Shown: positions 46,947-56,567 of the stretch, in pieces
Position numbering within the stretch: the first letter of the stretch is position 1
How the letters are laid out: every line of letters begins with the position of its first letter
From: Nitrosospira sp. Is2
GTDB taxonomy: Bacteria; Pseudomonadota; Gammaproteobacteria; Burkholderiales; Nitrosomonadaceae
NCBI RefSeq assembly: GCF_033095785.1
Contig: NZ_CP137134.1
Location: 1 to 64,000 of the forward strand
DNA: 64,000 nt
Direction: 5' to 3'
Position numbers and translations under genes: made by a program
The notes under the pieces: generated by a model
The model's input: only the letters and a program-made list of their open reading frames with translations
Told to the model about the DNA's origin: nothing
The model's database searches: none

Positions 46947-46998
46947 TGTGGGCACTCCTTGCAAAGAACTGAACCGCAACAGAGAAAAGCACGTTTTT

Positions 46999-47026
46999 AG
47001 AGTAGACGGCCTAGGCGAATTGTCAA
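46999..47026 (-). promoter_or_regulatory. conserved HAF-type promoter of loci G-F
   Basis: TTGACA, 16 bases, TACTCT on the minus strand, with CGTCTAC conserved although the spacer otherwise differs; 53 bases ahead of the start at 46946. Confidence 0.65.
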
Positions 47027-47111
47027 GAACGGGCGACTTCCCGCCAGCCCGGGTAAAAGCTTGGATTAGATCTCGTAGCCTCAACACTCAGGCCCTTTTA
47101 TATCCGCTTTT

Positions 47112-48242
47112 TTATACCGGCAGGCGCTTCGGCCGCGCCATGAACCCAATCAAGCCCAAGCCGACCAGCAGCAACGCATAGGTCTCCGGTTCCGGAACGC
47201 CGGTAGCAATCACTTGTCCACTGTTATTGATATCCACGGCATTCATTAGAAGCACCCCCGGGGGCAGATCAACCAGTGAATTGAGATCGGTCATGCCTGC
47301 GCCGTTGGGACCGGTTATGAAAGCATGCTCTCCGCCTTCAGCAGTGCTGGTAGTTCCCGCCACCTGGCCCGCATCGTTGATGCCGGAAGCCCAGCTAGTG
47401 CCCCCGCCCAAAGCGCCAAGATCCCTCATGCCTACCCCATCGGGAGCCGTGATGAAGGCATGGTGACCTTCAGCAGTATCAGAACTTCCCACTACCTGGC
47501 CCGCATCGTTAATGTCGTTAGCATAGCTGTTTCGCCCGCCTAAAGTGCCAAGGTCTCTCATGCCCATCCCATTAGCGTCCGTAATAAAGCCGTGGAAATA
47601 TTGTTCGGCTGTGGTAGAATGTCCCGCTACCTCCCCCGCATCGTTGATTCTGCTTGCCGAACTGAAATTCCCCTCTAAAGCGCCAATATCTCTCATACCC
47701 GTCCCATTTGGACCAGTGATGAAGGCATGAGAATCGCGTTCAGCCGTCTCAGATTGACCCACTACCTGCCCGGCGTCGTTAATACCTTGAGCGGCGCTGA
47801 AATCCCCACCTAACGAGCCGAGGTCCCTTATGCCCTCGCCATTAGGGCCAGTGATGAAGGCAGTTGTAGAAGAAGGAGTTGGAGTAGAACGTCGTCCCAC
47901 CACTTGCCCCGCCTCATTGATGTCTGCGGCGTCATCGGCGATACTGCTACCTGCCAAGCCCAGATCTCTCATCCCCATGCCATCAGGACCGGTAATGAAG
48001 CCATGGTTAAGCCCCTGACCTAGGGGAAAATAATATCCCACCACCCGTCCGACATCATTCAACGCCCTAGGTACGGTCGTACCTCCATCCAGGCGTTCGA
48101 GCTGGGTTACCGTTCTTGTGTTGAGGTCAATCAGGAATGGAAAGTGTTCCTGGGCGACGGCACGCGTACCATGGCCCAGGCCGATAATCAGGGCAACGCC
48201 CGAAATGAGGTTGCTGACTTTGAAGCAACGGTTGAGTGACAT
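47112..48242 (-). CDS. HAF-repeat PEP-CTERM protein (locus H), intact
   Basis: 376 residues from MSLNRCFKVSNLISG. The start at 48242 is preferred over an in-frame ATG at 48275 because GGGGGA lies just before it and the upstream ATG falls almost on the predicted transcription start. Signal peptide ends TRAVAQEH. Six units with little core variation (HGFITGP, TAFITGP, HAFITAP). The end has PEPETY, a hydrophobic helix and ARPKRLPV. Its 3' flank (TCAGGC, then CTTTTATATCCGC) is shared with locus N. Confidence 0.92.
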   Translation of the reverse strand: MSLNRCFKVSNLISGVALIIGLGHGTRAVAQEHFPFLIDLNTRTVTQLERLDGGTTVPRALNDVGRVVGYYFPLGQGLNHGFITGPDGMGMRDLGLAGSSIADDAADINEAGQVVGRRSTPTPSSTTAFITGPNGEGIRDLGSLGGDFSAAQGINDAGQVVGQSETAERDSHAFITGPNGTGMRDIGALEGNFSSASRINDAGEVAGHSTTAEQYFHGFITDANGMGMRDLGTLGGRNSYANDINDAGQVVGSSDTAEGHHAFITAPDGVGMRDLGALGGGTSWASGINDAGQVAGTTSTAEGGEHAFITGPNGAGMTDLNSLVDLPPGVLLMNAVDINNSGQVIATGVPEPETYALLLVGLGLIGFMARPKRLPV

Positions 48243-48281
48243 GGCATCCCCCGACAAACAGCGTTTAGCATCCATTACTTC

Positions 48282-48310
48282 AAAATAGGTGACGGAAGTT
48301 AAGCTGTCAA
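48282..48310 (-). promoter_or_regulatory. sigma-70-like promoter of locus H
   Basis: TTGACA, 17 bases, TATTTT on the minus strand, 40 bases ahead of the start at 48242. It lacks the CGTCTAC motif of the other HAF promoters, having CCGTCACC instead. Confidence 0.55.
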
Positions 48311-48323
48311 AAGGCAGCCTTAT

Positions 48324-49469
48324 TTATTCCGGATTTTTCGCCTTCTTTCGCCTTGCCATGAACCCGATCAAACCCAAGCCAACAAGAAAGAGCGCAGGGA
48401 TCTCGGGCTCTGGGATTGGTCGTACGCTAGTGGTCGCAATAATCTGTCCTGCGTTATTGATGGCCCTGGCCTCCCAGAAAATTAACCCCTGTGGCGGTTC
48501 AACCAGCGAATTGAGGTCCATCATGCCTGTGCCATCGGGCCCGGTCACGAAAGCATGAAAAGCGGGAACCCCTTCCACCGTCGCGAAAGACCTGCCCACC
48601 ACCTGCCCGGCGTCGTTGATGCCTAAAGCCTCGCTGGAATTAAAGGGGAACATACCGCCAAGCGTGCCAAGGTCCCTCATGCCGATCCCATCGGGACCGG
48701 TAATGAATGCACGGTGTGAGCCGTCATCCTGACCCACCACCTGTCCGGCATCGTTGATGTCCCAAGCATCGCTGGAGGAACTACCTGAAGCGCCAAGGTC
48801 CCTCATCCCCATCCCATCTGGGCCGGTGATAAAAGCGTGCCCAGGGCCTTCGGCTGAAAATACTCCCGCCACCTGCCCGGCATCGTTAATGCTGCGAGCA
48901 GTGCCGAAGGCGGGGTCACCTGTAGGAGCGAGAAGGTCCCTCATGCCCTTCCCCTCGGGACCGGTAATGAAAGCATGGAAATGGCGATCTCCCTCTGTGT
49001 AAGATCCTCCCACCACCTGTCCGGCATTGTTGATGCCGGAAGCGGAGCTTTCACTGCCGCCCAGAGTACCAAGGTCCCTCATGCCCTTCCCGTCGGGACC
49101 GGTGATGAAGGCATGGCGCTTATCTCCCGTTTGAAAATATCCCGCCACCTGCCCCGCATCGTTGATGCTGAGAGCAACGCTACGACCGCCTAAAGTGCCG
49201 AGATCCCTCATGCCCTTCCCATCGGGACCGGTAATGAAGGCATGCCCCTGGCCTTCAGCAGTTTCGGAACTTCCCACCACCTGGCCGACATCATTGATGT
49301 CCTGGGCCCCGCTGAAACTACCCCCCAAAGTGCCAAGGCGAGTTGCTGTCCTGCTGTTGAGGTCCACCAGGTATGATTGGGCATTGGCGGGTTTAACAAG
49401 GCCAAGACCGGTAACTACGGCGGAGATCAGAACGAGGCTGCGGACATTGAAGCAATTGTTAGTTATCAT
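48324..49469 (-). CDS. HAF-repeat PEP-CTERM protein (locus I), intact
   Basis: 381 residues from MITNNCFNVRSLVL; GGAG precedes this ATG at the right distance, while an in-frame GTG 12 bases earlier would bury that site. Signal peptide ends KPANAQS. Six units, the most regular of the family. The sorting motif is PEPEIP rather than PEPExY, and the tail is unusually long and basic (ARRKKAKNPE). The conserved promoter type is not seen upstream. Confidence 0.92.
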   Translation of the reverse strand: MITNNCFNVRSLVLISAVVTGLGLVKPANAQSYLVDLNSRTATRLGTLGGSFSGAQDINDVGQVVGSSETAEGQGHAFITGPDGKGMRDLGTLGGRSVALSINDAGQVAGYFQTGDKRHAFITGPDGKGMRDLGTLGGSESSASGINNAGQVVGGSYTEGDRHFHAFITGPEGKGMRDLLAPTGDPAFGTARSINDAGQVAGVFSAEGPGHAFITGPDGMGMRDLGASGSSSSDAWDINDAGQVVGQDDGSHRAFITGPDGIGMRDLGTLGGMFPFNSSEALGINDAGQVVGRSFATVEGVPAFHAFVTGPDGTGMMDLNSLVEPPQGLIFWEARAINNAGQIIATTSVRPIPEPEIPALFLVGLGLIGFMARRKKAKNPE

Positions 49470-49606
49470 TGTGTACTCCACGTTGGTTTAAATACGCGAA
49501 GATTCCATCTCGAATATAAATAGCTGCAATTCGTGCGAGCAAAGACACATGAGATGACAAAGGAGCGACCGGAGCACATCAGCCTTTATGCTTGGATGAT
49601 AAATTC

Positions 49607-50715
49607 CTAGGCAGTTGCTCGCCCGCGCGCTAAAAAGCCGATCAAGCCAAGGCCTAACGACAGCATTGCATACATCTCGGGTTCGGGAACTATCGCAGCC
49701 AATTGTCCACGGTTGTTGATGGCGCTAGCGCCAAAGAAAGTAAAATCAGGCACTACGGAGCCAAGATCGGTCACGCCCACGCCATCAGGGCCGGTGATAA
49801 AGACATGGGTCAGTCCGGCGTCAGTAGCGGATACCCCTACCACATGCCCTGCGTCGTTGATCCCCCTGGCGCCGCTAAAGTCTCCGCCGAGTGTGCCGAG
49901 ATCGGTCATGCCCGCGCCACCAGGGCCCGTAATGAAGGCATGAAGTTGCCCGTTTTCAGTGTAGGATTCCCCTACCACCTGCCCTATATCATTGATCCCG
50001 GAAGCGTAGCTCCAGTCTCCACCGAGTGTGCCGAGATCGGTCATGCCTACGCCGTTAGGGCCCGTGATGAAGGCATGAAGCTGCCCGTTTTCAGCATTGG
50101 ATATCCCTACCACCTGCCCCGCATCGTTGATCCCGGACGCGTGGCTATAGCTTCCACCGAGTGTGCCGAGATCGGTCATGCCTACCCATTAGGGCCCGTG
50201 ATGAAGGCATGGGTCTGCCCGTTGTCAGTATAGGATTCCCCTGCCACCTGCCCGGCGTCGTTAATCCCGTAAGCCTCGCTATGGCCTCCACTGAGTGTGC
50301 TAAGTGAGCCAACGTCGGTCATGCCCGCGCCATTAGGGCCCGTGATGAAGGCATGTGTCCCACCTATTGCAGTAGCGGACCACCCTGCCACCTGCCCCGT
50401 GCCGTTGATCCCGAAAGCGACGCTATAGTCTCCACCGAGTGAACCGAGGTCGGTTATTCCTATGCCATCACGGCCGGTGATGAAGGCATAGGTCTGCCCG
50501 TTGGCAGTCCCGGAGTACCCTGCCACCTGCCCCGCATCATTGATAGCGTTGGCATAGCTCCGGTCTCCACCGAGTGTGCCAAGGTTGATTGCTTCCTTGC
50601 TGTTAAGGTCAACTAAATAAGCACGCTCCTGGGCGAGCGCGGAAGATGCGAACCCAATAGTCAGGACTGCGGCCAGGATAAGGTTGCGCAGTGTGTAGCA
50701 GTGGTGGGTGTTCAT
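49607..50715 (-). pseudogene. HAF-repeat PEP-CTERM protein, frameshifted (locus J)
   Basis: Starts at 50715 (MNTHHCYTLRNLIL), with signal peptide ending SSALAQER, and reads through three HAF units to a TAG at 50182. On the plus strand 50181-50190 reads CCTACCCATT where sisters read CCTACGCCATT or CCTACGCCGTT: one base is missing. Adding it restores a 369-residue frame with three more units, PEPEMY and GRATA. Unlike sisters, unit 3 has an extra SLSTLSGG. The truncated product is 177 residues, exported but without anchor. Confidence 0.87.
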
Positions 50716-50973
50716 CAGTCCTCCGAAGATTACGGCAAGGTTGATCAGCTTGTTCTCGATATTTCAGTATAGGTTATGAATCTCGGATCCACTTGCGGCG
50801 GGACCAAAAAGTCAAAATTCCGCAACTACATGAACGGAATGGTTGATTTCAGGGAGCTGAGTGGCCTACGACGCGGGGGCCGAATGATGGATTAGCGCTT
50901 CAGAGCAATGACAGACGAGATGGCAAAGAAGCCATCGAGGAACACCAGCCTTTAGGCTCGCGATGTTAAATAC
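50716..50973. other. intergenic spacer between loci J and K
   Basis: Contains the 5' flank of J (with AAGGTTGATCAGCTTG) and a GC-rich segment near 50796-50827 (GCGGGACCAAAAAGTC) that recurs at 3489-3520 near locus A. No gene. Confidence 0.5.
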
Positions 50974-52085
50974 CTATGCAGTTGCTCGCCCGCGCGCTAA
51001 AAAGCCGATCAAGCCAAGGCCTGACAACAGCATTGCATACATCTCGGGTTCTGGAACTACTGCCACTGCAACCAGTTGCCCATGGTTATTGATGGCTGTA
51101 GCGTCGCTAAAGTAAGTAGAACCAGGCGGCGAACTCACCAAGGAGCCGAGATCGGTCATACCTGCGCCATCAGCGCCGGTGATGAAGGCATGGGTCTGCC
51201 CGCTGCTAGTGTAGGAGTACCCTACCACCCGCCCCGCATCGTTGATCTCGGTAGCGTAGCTCACGTCTCCCCCGAGTGTGCCGAGATCGGTCATGCCTGC
51301 GCCATCAGGGCCGGTGATGAAGGCATGGGCCGGGAGCGTCGCAAAGTTCCCTACCACCCGCCCCGCATCGTTGATCCCGACAGTGGTGCTCCAGTCTCCA
51401 TCGAGTGTGCCGAGATGGGTCATGCCTACGCCATTTGGGCCCGTGATGAAGCCATGCTGATTCCCGTTGGCAATGTAGGAGTACCCGACCACCTGCCCGG
51501 CGTCGTTGATCCCGAAAGCGAAGCTTTGGTTTCCACCGAGTGTGCCGAGATCCGTCATGCCTGCGCCATCAGCGCCGGTGATGAAGGCATGGGTCTGCCC
51601 GCTGCTAGTGTAGGAGTACCCTACCACCCGCCCCGCATCGTTGATCCCGGTAGCGTAGCTCACGTCTCCACCGAGTGTGCCGAGGCCTCTCATGCCCATT
51701 CCATTGGGGCCGGTGATGAAGCCATAGTGAGTACCTGCGGCCGTTTCGGACCACCCCACCACCTGCCCGGCGTCGTTGATGTCAAAGGCGAGACTTGAAC
51801 CTCCGCGGAGGGTCCCGAGATCGGTCATTCCCGCGCCATTGGGTCCGGTGATAAAGGCGTGCTGAGCACCTACGGCCGTGGCGGAGTGCCCTACCACCTG
51901 CCCGGCGTCGTTGATCCCGAGAGCGGTGCTATGGTCTCCACCGAGTGTGCCAAGGTCGGTTACTTCCTTGCTGTTAAGGTCAACGAAAACACTACGCGTC
52001 TGGGCGAGCGCGGAAGATGCGAATCCAACAGTAAGGACCGCGGCCAGGATAAGGTTGCGCAGTGTGTAGCAGTGTGAGTGTTCAT
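50974..52085 (-). pseudogene. HAF-repeat PEP-CTERM protein, frameshifted at codon 5 (locus K)
   Basis: The ATG at 52085 is in place, but the plus strand reads AGTGTGAGTGTTCAT where sister L reads AGTGGTGAGTGTTCAT: one base is lost within codons 4-5. The start therefore leads out of frame. The remaining 370-residue frame is fully open: TLRNLILAAVLTVGFASS, then six HAF units, PEPEMY and GRATA. No good alternative start with a ribosome binding site is in frame. Two units (around 51165-51285 and 51562-51685) are nearly identical at the DNA level, showing a recent duplication or conversion. Confidence 0.85.
51463..51572. repeat. 110-bp tract identical between loci K and L
   Basis: 51463-51572 in locus K is identical to 52782-52891 in locus L by eye, although both flanks differ within a few bases. 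This is typical of a recent gene-conversion tract. Confidence 0.7.
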
Positions 52086-52283
52086 CAGATCCTCCGACAG
52101 AGATTACGACAGGATCGGCGTGTTTTCGATGTTTCAGTGTAGATCATGAATGTTAGACCGGCTGCGCACGATACAGCGATTGAAAGCCAATACATCTTTT
52201 TTTCGAGCAAAGACACATGAGACAATGAGATGACAAGGAAGCCACCGAGGGACATTAACCTTTCTGCCTGGGATGGTCGATTC

Positions 52284-53428
52284 CTATGCAGTTACTCGCC
52301 CGCGAGCTAAAAAGCTGAACAAGCCAAGGCCCAACAACAGCATTGCATACATCTCGGGTTCGGGTATTGGAACTCCTCCCACCGCAGCCAGTTGCCCGTG
52401 GTTATTGATGTCATTAGCGTAAAAGTAAGTGAGACCGGTCGGCAGGTCCACTACGGAGGCAAGATCGGTCATGCCGAAGCCATCGGGGCCCGAGATGAAG
52501 GCATGGTTCTGCCCGTTGTCCGTCTCGGATGCTCCTATCACCTGCCCGGCATCGTTGATCCCGGTAGCCCCGCTCTCGCGTCCACCGAGTGTGCCAAGAT
52601 CGGTCATGCCAGCGCCATCAGGGCCGGTGATGAAGGCATGGTTGTGCCCGCTTTCAGTCGCGGAAGCCCCTACCACCTGCCCCGCGTCGTTGATCCCGAA
52701 AGCGAAGCTTTGGTTTCCACCAAGTGTGCCGAGATCCGTCATGCCTCCGCCATTGGGGCCCGTGATGAAGGCATGCTGCTCCCCGTTGGCAATGTAGGAG
52801 TACCCGACCACCTGCCCGGCGTCGTTGATCCCGAAAGCGAAGCTTTGGTTTCCACCGAGTGTGCCGAGATCCGTCATGCCTGCGCCATCAGGACCCTTGA
52901 TGAAGGCGTGCTGCTCCCCGTTGGCAGTGTAGGAGTACCCGACCACCTGGCCGGCATCGTTGATTCCGGTAGCCCCGCTCTCGCGTCCACCCAGTGTGCC
53001 GAGATCGGTCATGCTTGTGCCATCAGGGCCGGTGATGAAGGCATGGGAGAACTGCCCGTTGGCAGGCTGGGACTCCCCTACCACCTGCCCTCGTTGTTGA
53101 TCCCGTAAGCCCGGCTATAGGGTCCACCGAGTGTGCCAAGGTCGGTCATGCCTGCGCCATCAGAACCCGTGATGAAGGCATGGTACTCATGGTACTGATC
53201 CTGCTCGCTGGCAATCAAGGATGTCCCTGCCACCTGCCCGGAGTCGTTGATCACACTAGCGCGGCTAGAGGGTCCGCCGAGTGTGCCGAGGCTGGTTACT
53301 TCCTTGCTGTTAAGGTCAACCAATAAAGCACGCTCACGCTCCTGGGCGAGCGCGGAAGATGCAAACCCTATAGTCAGGACTGCGACCAGGATAAGGTTGC
53401 GCAGTGTATAGCAGTGGTGAGTGTTCAT
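52284..53428 (-). pseudogene. HAF-repeat PEP-CTERM protein, frameshifted (locus L)
   Basis: Starts at 53428 (MNTHHCYTLRNLILVA) after GGAGG. The frame reads through one HAF unit to GINNEGRW and TAG at 53078; the plus strand at 53081-53092 has CCACCTGCCCTC where one more C or G is expected (GGC-CAG-GTG on the coding strand). Adding it restores 381 residues with six units, PEPEMY and GRVTA. Units 3 and 4 repeat NQSFAFGINDAGQVVG, as in locus K. The first unit carries an insert EQDQYHEY. Confidence 0.87.
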
Positions 53429-53617
53429 CAGATCCTCCGCCAAAGATTACGACAAGGTTGACCAGCGTGTTTTCGATATTTTGAATGTTAGAAAGGATGT
53501 GGCACGCTACAGCGATTGAAAGCTGATACATCGTCTTTCCGAGCAAAGACACATGAGACAATGAGATGACAAGGAAGCCACCGAGGGACATCCGTCTTTA
53601 TGCCTGATGGTAGATTC

Positions 53618-54742
53618 CTATGCAGTTGCTCGGCCGCGCGCTAAAAAGCCGACGAAGCCAAGGCCTAACAACAGCATTGCATACATCTCGGGTTCGGGAA
53701 CTACTGTTCCCACCGTAGCCAGTTGCCCATGGTTATTGATGGCACTAGGGTAGCCAAAGTCAGTAAAACCAAGTGGCGGATTCACCAAGGAGGCAAGGTC
53801 GGTCATGCCTGCGCCATCAGGGCCCGTGATGAAGGCACGGCCAAACCCGTTGTCAGTTCCGGCTACCCCTATCACCTGCCCCGTATCGTTGATCCCTAAA
53901 GCGTAGCTAAAGTCTCCACCGAGTGTGCCGAGATCGGTCATGCCTGCGCCATCAGGTCCGGTGATGAAGGCATGGGTCTCCCTGTCGCCAGCAGTGTAGG
54001 AGCGCCCTACCACCTGCCCGGCGTCGTTGATCCCGGAAGCGCTGCTAAAGCTTCCACCGAGTGTGCCGAGATCAGTCATGCCGCCGCCATTGGGGCCGGT
54101 GATAAAGGCATGATACTGGCCGTTGGCAGTCGTGGATACCCCTACCACCTGCCCCATGTCGTTGACCCCGAAAGCGAAGCTATAGCCTCGACCGAGTGTG
54201 CCAAGGTCGGTCATGCCTATGCCATTGGGGCCGGTAATGAAGGCATGATCCTGCCCGTTGGCAGTCGTGGATACCCCTACCACCTGCCCAGCGTCGTTGA
54301 TCCCGGAAGCGCTGCTAAAGCTTCCACCGAGTGTGCCGAGGTCGGTCATGCCTATGCCATTAGGGCCGGTAATGAAGGCATGGGTCTGCCTGTTTTCAGT
54401 CGTGGATTGCCCTACCACCTGCCCCATGTCGTTGATCCCGTAAGCGAAGCTATATCCTCCACCGAGTGTGCCAAGGTCGTTCATGCCTGCGCTATCAGGG
54501 CCAGTGATGAAGGCGTGGGGCGGCCCGTTGTAAGTGTAGGATTGCCCTACCACCTGTCCCGCATTGTTGATAGCGTTAGCATAGCTCCGGTCTCCACCGA
54601 GTGTGCCGAGATCAGTTACTTCCTTGCTGTTAAGGTCAACCAATAAAGCATGGTCCTGAGCGAGGGCGGAAGATGCGAACCCAATAGCCAGGACTGCTGC
54701 CAGGATAAGGTTGCGCAGTATGTAGCAGTGGTAAATGTTCAT
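53618..54742 (-). CDS. HAF-repeat PEP-CTERM protein (locus M), intact
   Basis: 374 residues from MNIYHCYILRNLIL, with signal peptide ending SSALAQDH. It is the only intact member of the tandem cluster. Six regular units; units 2-4 are very similar to each other (for instance GSFSSASGINDAGQVVG occurs twice). The end has PEPEMY, a hydrophobic helix and ARGRATA. It is also the first gene of the cluster in the direction of transcription. A conserved-type promoter is not present; TTCATG-N17-TAAAAC at about 54785-54815 is a weak candidate. Confidence 0.92.
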   Translation of the reverse strand: MNIYHCYILRNLILAAVLAIGFASSALAQDHALLVDLNSKEVTDLGTLGGDRSYANAINNAGQVVGQSYTYNGPPHAFITGPDSAGMNDLGTLGGGYSFAYGINDMGQVVGQSTTENRQTHAFITGPNGIGMTDLGTLGGSFSSASGINDAGQVVGVSTTANGQDHAFITGPNGIGMTDLGTLGRGYSFAFGVNDMGQVVGVSTTANGQYHAFITGPNGGGMTDLGTLGGSFSSASGINDAGQVVGRSYTAGDRETHAFITGPDGAGMTDLGTLGGDFSYALGINDTGQVIGVAGTDNGFGRAFITGPDGAGMTDLASLVNPPLGFTDFGYPSAINNHGQLATVGTVVPEPEMYAMLLLGLGFVGFLARGRATA

Positions 54743-54966
54743 CAGATCCTCCGCGAAAGATTACGACAAGGTTGACCAGCGTGTTTTAGATAGTCCAGTA
54801 CAGATCATGAATGTTAGAGCGGGTGTGACAGGTACAGCGATTGAAAGCTGATACATCGTTTTTCGAGCAAAATATGTACTACAAGCCCATGTGAGAAGAA
54901 TCGGGCCGGGGTCGCAACTAGGGCCATCGGGTTTAGCAAGGAAGATAGCTACCAGGGAGCGAGATC

Positions 54967-55161
54967 ATGGAACTTAGGCTGGAGATTAACGCTGGCATTG
55001 AATTCGGATTGAACCGCCTTGTCGAGAAATACGGGCACGACAGGGAATACTACATGGTTAAGCTGGCACAGACTGGCATGAGGAATCTTGAAAACACATT
55101 CTGGGCGGACGGTGATATCGACTCCAAAGACGTGATGAGCCGAGATGCATTGGAGGATTAG
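54967..55161 (+). CDS. small ribbon-helix-helix antitoxin-like protein, copy 1
   Basis: 64 residues starting MELRLEINAGIEFGLNRLVE, then KYGHDREYYMVKLAQTGMRN, which fits the strand-helix-helix fold of RelB/ParD-like ribbon-helix-helix antitoxins, with an acidic C-terminus (DVMSRDALED). GGGAG lies before the start. A close paralogue is at 58247-58441. Neither copy is followed by a toxin-like gene. It lies between HAF loci M and N on the opposite strand. A role as a regulator of nearby genes is possible but not shown. Confidence 0.75.
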   Translation: MELRLEINAGIEFGLNRLVEKYGHDREYYMVKLAQTGMRNLENTFWADGDIDSKDVMSRDALED

Positions 55162-55303
55162 GAAGTAACGCCTGGGCGGATACGGTGTAGAAAGAGGCGA
55201 CTTTCTCCAAACGAAAACAAAACGTGTCGTTCGCGGGCAGGCAAGATTCACTGATCCGACGGGCAACTGTCGTGTGCGAAACCGGGTTCGACAAGACTTG
55301 GCG

Positions 55304-55325
55304 GCGCCAACGCTCAGGCGCTTTT
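55304..55325 (+). terminator. weak terminator-like hairpin
   Basis: GCGCC (55304-55308), 8-base loop, GGCGC (55317-55321) then TTTT. It lies between the plus-strand antitoxin-like gene and the convergent end of locus N. The stem is short, so this is tentative. Confidence 0.35.
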
Positions 55326-55335
55326 ATATCCGCTT

Positions 55336-56445
55336 TTATACCGGCAGGCGCTTCCGCCATGTCATGAACCCGACCAGACCCAACCCGCCCAAAAACATGA
55401 GATAGGATTCGGGCTCGGGAATAAGAAGACTGGTCGTGGCAATGACTTGACCCATGTTATTGATATCCCACGCTTCGGCTAAAATGACTCCCGCTGGTAG
55501 CTTGACCAGGGAGTTGAGATCTGTCATTCCTACACCGTTGAAACCAGTGATGAAAGCATGGTCGTGTCCCCCTCCTGTCAAGGAGGACCCGGCTACCTGC
55601 CCGACTTCGTTGATACCATAAGCCGCGCTGACATTGCCCCCTAAATGCCCAAGATCCCTCATGCCAACCCCATCAGGACCGGTGATGAAAGCATGACTAG
55701 CACCGGTCGGTGTGTTTGACCATCCGACCGCCTGTCCCGAATTATTGATAGCTGCCGCAGCGCTTCCAACTGCCCCCAACGTGCCGAGATCCCTCACGCC
55801 CCGGCCATCGGGTCCAGTTATGAAAGCACCCACCCACGACGAACCTACCGCTTGGCCGAGATCATTGATACCCCAAGCCCAATTAGGGCTGCCGAAGACG
55901 CCAAGGTCGCGCATGCCCAAACCATTAGGGTTAGTGATGATAGCATGCTGCTCGCTAGCGGACGTATGCGAGGACCCTACAACCTGGCCAGTCGCGTTGA
56001 TGTCGTAGGCATAGCTGTAACTGCCCCCCACCGTTCCGATGTCCCTCATGCCCATGCCACCGGGCCCCGTAATGAAAGCACGGGTCTCTCCCAAGATCGT
56101 GTGAGAATATCCCACCACCTGGCCCGAATTGTTAATACCAAAAGCCTGGCTGACCGGGCCGCCTAAAGTTCCAAGACTTCGCATGCCGACGCCATTGGGA
56201 CCAGTAATAAAGGCATGGAAATTGCCACGGGAAACGAAAGAGTGTCCTACGACCTCTCCGGCGTCGTTAATCGCCGCAGCAGTGGTACTGCGGCCCAGGC
56301 CTGTCAACTCGGTTGCTGTCCGGGTATTAAGATCGACAAGGAAGGAACGTTGCTGGGCAACGGCATAAGCACTGAAAAAGAGGTTGACGAACAGGACAGT
56401 GCTGAGCATTAAACGTCGCCGTTCAACGCGACGAGGGATCTTCAT
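55336..56445 (-). CDS. HAF-repeat PEP-CTERM protein (locus N), intact
   Basis: 369 residues from MKIPRRVERRRLML (GGAGGAG site). Signal peptide ends AYAVAQQRS. Six units; unit 3 has HAIITNP and unit 4 is shortened (SSWVGAFITGPDGRGVRDLG). The end has PEPESY, a hydrophobic helix and a tail TWRKRLPV. It shares its 3' flank with locus H. Its own promoter is at 56496-56523. Confidence 0.92.
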   Translation of the reverse strand: MKIPRRVERRRLMLSTVLFVNLFFSAYAVAQQRSFLVDLNTRTATELTGLGRSTTAAAINDAGEVVGHSFVSRGNFHAFITGPNGVGMRSLGTLGGPVSQAFGINNSGQVVGYSHTILGETRAFITGPGGMGMRDIGTVGGSYSYAYDINATGQVVGSSHTSASEQHAIITNPNGLGMRDLGVFGSPNWAWGINDLGQAVGSSWVGAFITGPDGRGVRDLGTLGAVGSAAAAINNSGQAVGWSNTPTGASHAFITGPDGVGMRDLGHLGGNVSAAYGINEVGQVAGSSLTGGGHDHAFITGFNGVGMTDLNSLVKLPAGVILAEAWDINNMGQVIATTSLLIPEPESYLMFLGGLGLVGFMTWRKRLPV

Positions 56446-56495
56446 GTCATAGTCTCCTCCAAGAAGGGTCCAGCTGCCAGTAAAGCATGTTTTTA

Positions 56496-56523
56496 CCTGT
56501 AGACGACGACTCGGATTCGTCAA
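56496..56523 (-). promoter_or_regulatory. conserved HAF-type promoter of locus N
   Basis: TTGACG, 16 bases, TACAGG on the minus strand, with CGTCTAC conserved; 51 bases ahead of the start at 56445. The spacer sequence is the most divergent of the set. Confidence 0.6.
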
Positions 56524-56567
56524 GGCAGGAGGAATACGCACCCGTAGTCTCCCACTCCCATGCTCGC

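Larger units (their letters stand above)
49607..54742 (-). repeat. tandem cluster of four closely related HAF genes
   Basis: Loci J, K, L and M start at 50715, 52085, 53428 and 54742, a spacing of 1370, 1343 and 1314 bases. Each unit includes the gene and parts of a shared 3' flank (GAGCAAAGACACATGAGA) and 5' flank (AAGGTTGACCAGCGTGTTTT or similar). The units share the signal-peptide type MNTHHCY/MNIYHCY, the PEPEMY motif and the GRATA-type tail. This looks like tandem duplication. Confidence 0.85.
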
